Positions 56,715-64,000 of a stretch of 64,000 nt of DNA are shown here, piece after piece. Numbering within the stretch: the stretch's first letter is position 1; each line of letters opens with the position of its first letter. The position numbers and the translations under genes are program-made. The notes below the pieces were generated by a model. It did not search any database. It saw only the letters and a program-made list of their open reading frames with translations, and was not told the origin of the DNA. The DNA comes from Streptomonospora wellingtoniae (GTDB taxonomy: Bacteria; Actinomycetota; Actinomycetes; Streptosporangiales; Streptosporangiaceae), in assembly GCF_031845375.1 (NCBI RefSeq), contig NZ_JAVREK010000012.1:78846-142845 (forward strand), in the 5' to 3' direction.

Positions 56715-57252
56715 GGTTCCTCCCTGCGTTGGAGACTCGATGGTCTAGCGGCGGCCGGACCGCCGGGCGGACCGGCCGGGCCATTCCAGAATCCGGCGCG
56801 CACACCTCCCGCGGAAAGCGCGATTCGCTGCCTGTGGAAAACCCGTTGCGCGGAGGCGGCCGTATTCGCCCCGGAGGAAGCGCGGGGCGGCTAGCAGTGT
56901 CCGGAGCATTGGAACGCTTCGGCCTCGTGCGCCTGCTCGACCGAGGCGGTCGCGGAGCCGGAGCGGAGGCCGGTCCTCGCCGACGGCGTCCGGGCCCTGC
57001 GCCGACCGGCGGAGAGCGGCGACCGGCGGTCCGCTACACGCGAGGCTCATGGAGCCGCGACAAGTCCCGTGCCGGTACGCGACCGACCTCCGCCGCCCGG
57101 CCGGTCCGAGCCGACGGCCGGTGAACTAGATTCGGCACAGGAAGCCCGGACGGTCGGCGCAGGCGGAATCGCACGGCCGCCCCAGCCGGCGACCGGGGAC
57201 CCGCGTCGGCCCGTGCGGTGGGCCGCCGTTCGCGAGCGGAAGGAGACGCCAG
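56715..57252. other. 538-nt divergent promoter region
   Basis: Between the ssb and MBL-fold starts. A TAGATT -10 candidate at 57126-57131 may drive the MBL gene; no good -35 is seen. No gene or strong dyad is recognised. Confidence 0.45.
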
Positions 57253-58266
57253 GTGCACGACGACGTGGACTTCACCACGCTGCCCAGCGGGATCACCCCC
57301 CTGGGCGACGACATCTTCGCCATCGACACCCTCATGGCGGGCTATCCCGGCATTACATCCAGCTACCTGCTCCGCACCGAGCGCCCGTGCGTAGTCGAGG
57401 TGGGCACCGCGGGGTCCGCCGCGGTGCTTCGGAATGCGCTGCAGGCGCTCGGGGTCGGCCCCCGCGACCTGGCCACCGTCGTCGTCACCCACATCCACCT
57501 CGACCACGCGGGCGGCGTCGGCGACATCGCGGCCATGTTTCCCGAAGCAGAGATCGTCGTCCACGAACGCGGCGCTCGGCACCTCGCCGACCCCTCGCGG
57601 CTGATGCGCAGCGCCCGCATGGTCTGGGGCGACCGGCTCGACGTCCTCTTCGGCGACCTGCGCCCCACCGACGCCGCCCGCATCCGCTCCGTCGCCGAGA
57701 CCGGCGAGGTCGACCTGGGCGGCGGCCGGCGGCTGGTCGGCCACTACACGCCCGGCCACGCCAAGCACCACATGGGCCTGGTCGACTCCGCAACCGGCGA
57801 CCTCTACGTGGGCGACGCCCTGGGCGTCTACAACCCCGCCACCGGCGACGTGCGGCCCGCGACCCCGCCGCCGGACTTCGACCTGGAGGCGGCGCTCGCG
57901 TCGCTGCGGCTGTTCGACGGCTTCGGGGCGCAGCGGCTGATGTTCTCCCACTTCGGCGCGGTCGAGACCGTCGGCGAGACACTGGCGGCCGCCGAGGAGG
58001 AGCTGCGCGTGTGGGTGGAGGCGGTGCGCGGAGCACGGGCCGACTCCCCCGACCTGGACCACGCGGTGGCCATGGTCCGCGAACAGGTCCGCAACCGCTA
58101 CGCCCCCGCACCCGACACCCTCTCCGAGTCGGCCGAGGTCATGGAGGTGCTCAGCGGAGTGCACGGCAACGTCTCCGGCATCGCCCACTGGCTCGACCGG
58201 GTCGCCGCCGACCAGCGCGAGGCGGCCGGGGCCGACGGAGCCGGACAGGACTCCGGGCGCGGCTGA
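57253..58266 (+). CDS. Metallo-beta-lactamase-fold hydrolase
   Basis: 337 aa from GTG 57253 with GGAAGGAG upstream. The metal site HxHxDH is in VVTHIHLDHAGG, with later ligands in HYTPGHAKHHMG and VGDALGVYN. A C-terminal helical domain (about 215-310) completes it. The family includes glyoxalase-II, lactonase and RNA-nuclease types; the substrate cannot be told. It probably has a separate transcript from the Nudix gene, which runs the other way. Confidence 0.87.
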   Translation: MHDDVDFTTLPSGITPLGDDIFAIDTLMAGYPGITSSYLLRTERPCVVEVGTAGSAAVLRNALQALGVGPRDLATVVVTHIHLDHAGGVGDIAAMFPEAEIVVHERGARHLADPSRLMRSARMVWGDRLDVLFGDLRPTDAARIRSVAETGEVDLGGGRRLVGHYTPGHAKHHMGLVDSATGDLYVGDALGVYNPATGDVRPATPPPDFDLEAALASLRLFDGFGAQRLMFSHFGAVETVGETLAAAEEELRVWVEAVRGARADSPDLDHAVAMVREQVRNRYAPAPDTLSESAEVMEVLSGVHGNVSGIAHWLDRVAADQREAAGADGAGQDSGRG

Positions 58267-58364
58267 GCCGCGCGTGTCGCGGGTCGCCCCACCACCGGCT
58301 CGCGTCGCGCTCCCGCGACCGGTCGGCGCCGCCGGAGGTGCTGCGCCGTCGGCGGCGCGGCCGC

Positions 58365-58793
58365 TCACGGCGCGCCGGGCAGGCCCAGCGCGCGCAGCAG
58401 GTAGGCGTAGATCCCGTCGTCCCAGGAGAGTTCGGCGGGCAGCACGTCGAACTCGCGGACCTCGTCGGTCTCGAAGCCGCCGTCCAGCGGCCGCCGGGCC
58501 GCCACCTGCGCGTGCGTGACGACCGTGGTGTGCCCGCCGGACAAGACGTAGTACCCGTCGACGTGGACCTCGCCGAGCTCGGCGCCCGCCTCTTCGCGCG
58601 CCTCCCTGCGGGCGGTGGCCTCGACGTCCTCGCCTGCTTCGGCATGACCGCCGGGGAACTCCCAGGCACGCCTGCTGTGGCGGACCAGGACCGGCCGAGC
58701 GCCGTCGAACAGCAGGCACACCACGGAGTCGTGAGCGGCGGGCAGCCGGCCAAGGTGCACGGCGGCGCCGTTCAGCGGCGGTTGCGGCGTCAT
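58365..58793 (-). CDS. Nudix hydrolase
   Basis: 142 aa from ATG 58793. The complete Nudix box Gx5Ex7REUxEExGU is present as GHAEAGEDVEATARREAREE followed by AGA. It hydrolyses a nucleoside diphosphate linked to another moiety; which one is unknown. Convergent with the MBL-fold gene. Confidence 0.92.
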   Translation of the reverse strand: MTPQPPLNGAAVHLGRLPAAHDSVVCLLFDGARPVLVRHSRRAWEFPGGHAEAGEDVEATARREAREEAGAELGEVHVDGYYVLSGGHTTVVTHAQVAARRPLDGGFETDEVREFDVLPAELSWDDGIYAYLLRALGLPGAP

Positions 58794-59064
58794 GGCTGGT
58801 CACCTCGATGGTCGCTGGCGGGGCGGACATGCCCGCCCACTAGGGTGGCCCCGGAGGGGTGCGGTGTAACCGTATTCTCCTAGAATTCAGGAACTCCCTG
58901 TTCAACAGCGGATTTCTATACCGCGCGAGCTGGGAGGACTTGGACAGATCCCACGCCATAGGGCAGGGTTGTCCAGGCGAGGTCGAGAAGAGACACGCAT
59001 GGTGTGCCGGGAAGTCTGGTCGGCGATGTACTGAAACGCGTACTGACGACCCGGGAGTTCGGCC

Positions 59065-60312
59065 ATGGTGACCAAGACGGGTGCACACGCGCTCGCCGAC
59101 GCCCTTCGTAAGGACTCCGTCGGAGGGTTCCTGCTGATAGGTGCGGCCCTGGTGGCGCTCGTCTGGGCCAACTCCCCGTGGGGGGAGCTCTACGAGACCA
59201 TCCGCGGCTACACCATTGGCCCCTCGGCTCCGCTGCACCTGGACCTGACCATCGAGCACTGGGCCGCCGACGGGATCCTGGCCCTGTTCTTCTTCATCAT
59301 CGGCGCCGAGCTCAAGCAGGAGTTCGTCCACGGCGAGCTGCGCAACCCGCGCCGGGCCATGCTGCCCATCGTCGCCGCCGCCGGAGGGATGGCCGTCCCG
59401 GCGCTGGTCTTCGTCGGCATGAACGCCGCCCGGCCCGAAGGCCTCTCCGGCTGGGGCATCCCGATGGCCACCGACATCGCGTTCGCGCTGGCCGTTCTGG
59501 CGATCATCGGCCGCCATCTGCCGCCGGCGCTGCGCACGTTCCTGCTCACCCTGGCCATCGTCGACGACCTCGGCGCGATCATGGTCATCGCCGTCTTCTA
59601 CACCGATGAGCTGCACTTTCCGGCACTCCTGGCCTCCCTCGCGCTCCTCAGCCTGTTCGGCTACCTCCAGCGGGGCCGCGGCCCCGCTGCCGCCCTCGAC
59701 CGCTCGCCCCTCCCCAACTGGGTGGTGTACGTGCCGCTGGCGCTGGCGATCTGGGCGCTGATGCACGAGAGCGGCGTGCACGCCACGATCGCGGGCGTCG
59801 CCATGGGCATGCTGATGCGCAGTTCCACCACCCAAGGCGAGCGCGAGTCGCCCCTGCATCGGGCCGAGCACATGCTGCGCCCCTGGTCGACGGCGCTGGC
59901 GCTGCCGATCTTCGCGCTGATGTCGGCGGGCGTGGCCCTCGGCGGCGTCGGGGAGATGCTCACCGACACCGTAGCCCTGGGCGTCTTCTTCGGCCTGGTG
60001 GTCGGCAAGCTCGTCGGTATCCTCGGCGGCGCCTGGCTCACCACGAGGCTGACCCGGGCGGAGCTCAACCCGACGCTGAGCTGGTGGGACATCGCGGGCA
60101 TGTCGGTGCTGGCGGGGATCGGCTTCACCGTGTCCCTCCTGATCACCGAACTGGCCTATCCGGGCGCGGCAGCGCTGCTGGAGAACGCCAAGGGCGGTGT
60201 GCTGTTCGCATCGCTGGCCGCGACCCTGCTTTCCGCCGGTGTGCTCGGCTGGCGCAGCGCGCACTACCGGCGGAGCGGGGTCAGCGAGAGCGCCGAGGCG
60301 CACAGCGGCTGA
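59065..60312 (+). CDS. nhaA: Na+/H+ antiporter NhaA
   Basis: 415 aa from ATG 59065 after GGGAG. About eleven membrane segments. It shows the FFIIGAELKQEFVHGELR segment, ATDIAFALAVLAI and the double-aspartate ion site LAIVDDLGAIMVIA. It expels Na+ in exchange for protons and fits a salt-tolerant lifestyle. The 200-nt leader is less GC-rich than its surroundings. Confidence 0.95.
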   Translation: MVTKTGAHALADALRKDSVGGFLLIGAALVALVWANSPWGELYETIRGYTIGPSAPLHLDLTIEHWAADGILALFFFIIGAELKQEFVHGELRNPRRAMLPIVAAAGGMAVPALVFVGMNAARPEGLSGWGIPMATDIAFALAVLAIIGRHLPPALRTFLLTLAIVDDLGAIMVIAVFYTDELHFPALLASLALLSLFGYLQRGRGPAAALDRSPLPNWVVYVPLALAIWALMHESGVHATIAGVAMGMLMRSSTTQGERESPLHRAEHMLRPWSTALALPIFALMSAGVALGGVGEMLTDTVALGVFFGLVVGKLVGILGGAWLTTRLTRAELNPTLSWWDIAGMSVLAGIGFTVSLLITELAYPGAAALLENAKGGVLFASLAATLLSAGVLGWRSAHYRRSGVSESAEAHSG

Positions 60313-60478
60313 GACCGCGTGCACGGGGACCGCGTCGCGGGCGGAATGCGGCACCCTCGGCGAGCGCGCGCTACGGCGTGCCTTCCGGCAGTGTCTCGCG
60401 GTGGAATGGCCGGAGCCTGTCCGGGTACTTTGGGCATATTCCCCTCCGCCTGCGCGCCTCTCCCCGAAGGATCCACCG

Positions 60479-61693
60479 ATGCCCCTCGGCCGGTCGGTCG
60501 CCCGCTGTTGCAGCCGGTCCGGTGCGGTGCGCGCCGGCGCGCACCGCCGGATCTGCGCGCTGGTGCTCGCTGCACTCGTCCTCGCACCGGCAGGCTGCGC
60601 GGCGCCAACCGGGACCGGCCGGCCCGGCACTGTCGAAACCGTCGTAGGCACCGGGAAGACGGGCTGGATCGACGGCGGGTACGGAGGCGATGCCGGCGAC
60701 GCGCGCTCGGCCCGGCTGAACGCGCCCCGCGCCCTGGCGTTCTCCGCCGACGGCACGCTCTACATCGCCGACACCGACAACAACCGGATCCGCAGCGTCG
60801 ACCCCGACAGCAACACCGTCAACACCGTCGCCGGCGGCGGGAGCAAGGACTGGGCCGGTGCAACTAGCGCCACGGACGTGGCGTTGCCCGAGGTCACCGA
60901 CCTGGCGGTCGACTCCTACGGCGACACCCTCTACATCGCGGCGATGCTGGAGAACCAGGTGGCTGCGGTCGACCTCACCGACGGTTCGATCGAGATCCTG
61001 GCCGGCCGCGACGACGGCAAGGCGACGGATATGCGCGAGCGCGAGGCCAAGCGCCTGCGCGGGCTGTGGTGGCCGTCCGGCGTCGCCGTCGGCCCCGACG
61101 AGACCCTCTACATCGCCGACAGCGGCAACGGCCGCGTCATCGCAGTCGGCCCGCACCGGGGACGCGGCACCGGGCATCCCCACGCCGAGCATATCCGGGT
61201 GGTGGCCGGCAACGGCGCCGCCGCCCCCGACGCCGGCCCCTGGAACGGCGGCACCCCGCCGGGCGGCGGGTTCGGCGAGCTCGGACGGCTGGCTGTCGGC
61301 GGTGACGGTTCGGTCTACTTCGTCGACGCCACCCTGGGCCTACGCAAGATAGACGGCTACGACAACACCGTCAGCCCGGCGTGGAACCCGGACCTGCCGG
61401 CGGACCCGGAAGCGCTCGCGGTCGCGGCCGAGGGCGGCACGCTGTACGCGGCCGACACCGCGAGGAACCGGGTCCTCGCCTACGTGCCGGGCCGCCGGGA
61501 GCCGATCGTCGTCGCCGGAACCGGAACGCACGGCTTCAGCGGCGACGGCGGCCCCGCCCGGCAGGCGGCCCTGGACTCCCCCGGCGGACTCGCGATCAGC
61601 CCCCGCGGGGACCTCTACATCGCGGACACCCACAACCACCGCATCCGGGTCGTCTACGACGTCGCCGCGGCCGTGGGGGAGCTGACGGACTGA
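60479..61693 (+). CDS. NHL-repeat lipoprotein
   Basis: 404 aa from ATG 60479 with AAGGA upstream. A signal peptide ends at the lipobox APAGC (about residue 40), so the mature protein is anchored to the outer face of the membrane. A six-bladed NHL beta-propeller is indicated by repeats such as LYIADTDNNRIRSVD, LYIADSGNGRVIAV and LYIADTHNHRIRVV. It may bind ligands or protein partners. It lies 167 nt downstream of nhaA on the same strand. Confidence 0.85.
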   Translation: MPLGRSVARCCSRSGAVRAGAHRRICALVLAALVLAPAGCAAPTGTGRPGTVETVVGTGKTGWIDGGYGGDAGDARSARLNAPRALAFSADGTLYIADTDNNRIRSVDPDSNTVNTVAGGGSKDWAGATSATDVALPEVTDLAVDSYGDTLYIAAMLENQVAAVDLTDGSIEILAGRDDGKATDMREREAKRLRGLWWPSGVAVGPDETLYIADSGNGRVIAVGPHRGRGTGHPHAEHIRVVAGNGAAAPDAGPWNGGTPPGGGFGELGRLAVGGDGSVYFVDATLGLRKIDGYDNTVSPAWNPDLPADPEALAVAAEGGTLYAADTARNRVLAYVPGRREPIVVAGTGTHGFSGDGGPARQAALDSPGGLAISPRGDLYIADTHNHRIRVVYDVAAAVGELTD

Positions 61694-61727
61694 ACGGCCG
61701 GCCTCGCCGGCGGCCGACGCCGCCCGA

Positions 61728-63110
61728 TCAGTGTTCCGATCCGCTCCCCGGGGCCTCATGGGGCGCTTCCGCGTCGCCGTCCTCGGCGGCGCCCGGCTCC
61801 TCCGGTCCGGCCGGGGATGCCGGCGCTTCGGCGGCCGCAGGTGCCGGGCCGGGCTCAAAGGAGGGCTCGGAGCGGGACGCGGTGGGCCGATCCGGACGGC
61901 GAGGAGGACGCGGCTCTTCCGACTCCCCCTCCTCGAACTCCTCGTCGGCGGCGTAGGGGTCCTCGGCGTCGGTCCAGACGACGTCCTCGCCGATGTCGAC
62001 GATCTCCACGCCCTCCAGTTCCGCGAGCCTCTCGTCGGCGTCGGTCAGTCCTTCGCGGTCCACCGCCGAGGCGCGCGCGAAGTACTCGCGGGCGTCCTTC
62101 CTTCGGCCGCACGCGAGGACGGCGTCGGCGTAGGCGTAGAAGAGGCGGGCGACCCACGGGCGGGCCCGCCGCTCCTTCAACTCGGGGATCTGCAGCTCGA
62201 CGACGGCGGCCTCATGCTGCCCGAGGTCGTGCCGGGCACCGGCGGCGACGATGCGCAGCTCGACGCGGTCTTCTACGGGCAGGTTCTCGGCCTCCGGCTC
62301 ACGGGCGATCTCCAGCGCCCTCTCCGGTCGGCCCAGGCCGCGCTCGCAGTCGGCGATCATCGCCAGGAAGTTGTCGCGGCCGGTCATACGGCGGGCCGCT
62401 CTCAGATCCGAGAGGGCCTCCTGCCACTTGCCGACGGTGTAGGCGGAGATGCCCGCAGCCTCCCGCACGACGCCCAGCCGCGAGGCCCTGCGTCGAGCGA
62501 AGGCGGCGTGCTCATAGGCGCGTTCGGGCGCCTCCTCCAGAAGCCGAGCGGCCGCCGCCAGGTGCCGGCCCACGATCTCGGCCAGCGACTTGGGCAGACT
62601 GTTCAGCTCCCGGCGGACCTCCGGGGTGAGCTCGCTGAATGTGACCTCGTCGGGGAGCTGGGGAGCGCCTTCGCGGGGCTCCCGCTGCTGCGATCCCGAG
62701 CGCGTTCCGCCCTGACCTCCGCCGGGGCCGCGGCGCTGAGGCCGGCCGCTGCCGTCGCGCCGGTCCCGGTCGGGGCGTCCGCCGCCGGAGCGGCGGTCAC
62801 CGGAACGGTCGCCACGGCCGCCACCGCGGAACTCCCGGTCGCCGCGGCCTTCATCGCGCCGTCCTCCGCCTTCGCCACGGGGACGGCCGGCACCTCCGCC
62901 GCGTGCCCCGCCGCGGTCGTCGCGGCGGTCGGAACCGCCGTCTCGGCCGCCGTCGCGACCGCCGCGGAAGCCTCCTGAACGACCGCCGCCGGAACGGGGC
63001 CGACCTCCGTTGCCCGCGCCTCGGCCGCCGCTCGGACCACCGGAACGAGGGCCGCCTCCAGAGTTGCGTGGTCCCGAGCCGTTGCGGCTCCCGCGGCTTT
63101 CGTCAGTCAT
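61728..63110 (-). CDS. TPR protein with long RGG-rich N terminus
   Basis: 460 aa from ATG 63110. The first 145 residues are almost only Gly, Arg, Ser, Asp and Pro (RGG/RSGG/GGRGD repeats), the kind of region that binds RNA and drives condensate formation. Residues about 155-355 are a TPR superhelix (ALSDLRAARRMTGRDNFLAM, ALEIAREPEAENL, AREYFARASAVDREGLTDAD). The C-terminal 90 residues are acidic and disordered. A TPR gene lies near tlyA in other actinobacteria. The function is unknown; a ribosome- or RNA-linked role is a guess from its position beside an rRNA operon. Confidence 0.8.
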   Translation of the reverse strand: MTDESRGSRNGSGPRNSGGGPRSGGPSGGRGAGNGGRPRSGGGRSGGFRGGRDGGRDGGSDRRDDRGGARGGGAGRPRGEGGGRRDEGRGDREFRGGGRGDRSGDRRSGGGRPDRDRRDGSGRPQRRGPGGGQGGTRSGSQQREPREGAPQLPDEVTFSELTPEVRRELNSLPKSLAEIVGRHLAAAARLLEEAPERAYEHAAFARRRASRLGVVREAAGISAYTVGKWQEALSDLRAARRMTGRDNFLAMIADCERGLGRPERALEIAREPEAENLPVEDRVELRIVAAGARHDLGQHEAAVVELQIPELKERRARPWVARLFYAYADAVLACGRRKDAREYFARASAVDREGLTDADERLAELEGVEIVDIGEDVVWTDAEDPYAADEEFEEGESEEPRPPRRPDRPTASRSEPSFEPGPAPAAAEAPASPAGPEEPGAAEDGDAEAPHEAPGSGSEH

Positions 63111-63813
63111 GCTTCCGTCCGTAAACAGTCAAAAGCGCTGCCACTCATCGGTAGCAGCGCGTTGTTTCATCCCAGGTCTTTCACTCTACCCGCATGCGGT
63201 TCCGGAATCGCCCGTCGTGCCGCCGGACCGAAGCGATGAGCCCCGTCGCCGCTGAGATCCGGCGGCAGCCGCGAGAGGATGCCTCTGGGAGAAGACGCTT
63301 TCCGGACCGGGCCCCGCGCCGGACCGCACTCGGCTGTTCAGACAGTCACCGACGTATCGGGCGGCGGGTCTCCAGGACGGGTCGCAGCGGACCGGAAGGG
63401 CTCATCTGCTCTGCACGGAGACGCAGGCTGCGGCCGCGCCCGACCGCGCATCGCGCACCACCGGCGAGGAGCCGATGGATCCATACCGCCCGAGCGGTCG
63501 GCCCGTACCGCCGACCAGCTCCCAGATAACGCCGCGCATCGGCGCCTGAACGTGCACCTGATTCCCTTCTTGATGCGATCTCCGGCAAGCAGCCGGAACG
63601 CGGATCCGTGTTCGTATCATGACAGAAAGCAACCGACGCAAACATGGCTGTACCCCCTGGCTCGTCAGCGCTTAGGCGTGCCAAACGGGTGATCACCGTC
63701 GGTCCGATTACGAACACGATACAGCACCGACGAAGCGGCAGTGCAGCCCGCTGAGGGTTCGTGCACTTCATGCACCCAGCGTCATACCGAGTCCGCTCGG
63801 CTGTTTCCGGGCA
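63111..63813. other. 703-nt gap between the TPR gene and 5S rRNA
   Basis: No convincing protein or tRNA gene. A small hairpin (GCGCTGC about 63134, complement about 63153) lies upstream of the TPR gene. A minus-strand promoter candidate (TTGCGT-N16-TGATAC) sits near 63615-63640 with a long leader. Base composition is less GC-rich than the rest of the window. Confidence 0.4.
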
Positions 63814-63858
63814 TAAAAAAAGGGTGGGAAGCCCCCAGAAAAGGGGACCTCCCACCCA
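63814..63858 (-). terminator. Rho-independent terminator of the rrn operon
   Basis: On the minus strand, GGGTGGGAGGTCCCC pairs with GGGGGCTTCCCACCC and is followed by seven Ts (63815-63821). It lies just after the 5S 3' end. Confidence 0.9.
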
Positions 63859-63865
63859 ATAAGAA

Positions 63866-63984
63866 ATGCGGCGGCAACCTACTCTCCCACCCCCACCATG
63901 AAGGCAGTACCATCGGCGCAAAGAGGCTTAACGACCGGGTTCGAAAAGGGACCGGGTGTGACCCTCCCGCTATCACCACCGCAA
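63866..63984 (-). rRNA. rrf: 5S ribosomal RNA
   Basis: About 119 nt. The minus strand reads TGCGGTGGTGATAGCGGGAG at the 5' side and ends in GTTGCCGCCGCATTT; the ends pair as helix I. The conserved internal CGAACCCGGTCGTTAAGCC and GCGCCGATGGTACTGC blocks are present. It is the last gene of an rrn operon whose 23S gene must lie just beyond the right edge. Confidence 0.96.
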
Positions 63985-64000
63985 ACCACACACCCACACA

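Noticed and set aside
63346..63921. Minus-strand frame running from the 5S gene leftward
   Set aside because: It starts inside the 5S rRNA and crosses the terminator; not coding.

Overview
The window is very GC-rich chromosomal DNA from a sporulating actinobacterium. Evidence: WhiA, RbpA, a SteA/MctB pair and RDD membrane proteins are present; GTG starts are frequent; and the gene order uvrC-rapZ-yvcK-whiA-gap-pgk-tpiA-secG and tlyA-nadK-recN-steA-mctB is the one conserved in Streptomyces and Mycobacterium. The protein style fits Nocardiopsaceae (Nocardiopsis or Streptomonospora type), but the genus is inference.

Region 1 (1-7.6 kb) is a type III CRISPR-Cas locus on the minus strand, cut by the left edge. 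In transcription order it holds cas6, a small phage-type LTPHEV protein, a 21-bp perfect hairpin, a short decayed CRISPR-like array, a single-chain protein with two CARF domains and a PD-(D/E)xK nuclease (Can1-like), an HD-less Cas10 with an AGDD palm motif, a Cas7-like RAMP and the start of a Csx10-like RAMP. No cas1/cas2 is visible. Region 2 (7.7-11.3 kb) holds hypothetical genes, a small Lsr2-like cysteine protein and an ACT-GNAT fusion.

Region 3 (11.4-21.2 kb) is a histidine-utilisation cluster on the minus strand: hutH (with a Cys-Ser-Gly MIO triad), hutU, an AllC-like M20 amidohydrolase, hutF and hutI. It is flanked by LysR and IclR regulators and a zinc-ribbon peptide. Together these would degrade histidine by way of urocanate, imidazolonepropionate, formimidoylglutamate and N-formylglutamate to glutamate, with the M20 enzyme the likely last step.

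Region 4 (21.2-31.8 kb) carries rbpA, secG, the glycolytic trio tpiA-pgk-gap with a DasR-like site upstream, whiA, a DUF488 gene, yvcK, rapZ and uvrC. Region 5 (32-39.7 kb) has an MscS channel, a Tat-exported Rieske protein under a possible BlaI-type operator, two RDD proteins, uvrA, and a TerC exporter behind a probable yybP-ykoY (manganese) riboswitch.

Region 6 (39.7-52.4 kb) is the cell-division, NAD and repair block: membrane protein, mctB-like, steA, recN, nadK and tlyA, then a short second UvrA with a divergent WYL regulator, a small conserved protein and a phasin-like protein containing a hexanucleotide repeat. Region 7 (52.6-63.1 kb) has SCP2, DUF1015, a HAD phosphatase, an SSB paralogue, an MBL-fold hydrolase, a Nudix hydrolase, NhaA, an NHL lipoprotein and an RGG-rich TPR protein. 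The right end holds a 5S rRNA gene with its terminator, so an rrn operon enters from the right on the minus strand.

Across the window, three copies of a ~65-bp palindromic intergenic element (21.1, 33.3 and 54.6 kb) are the most striking structure not explained by genes.
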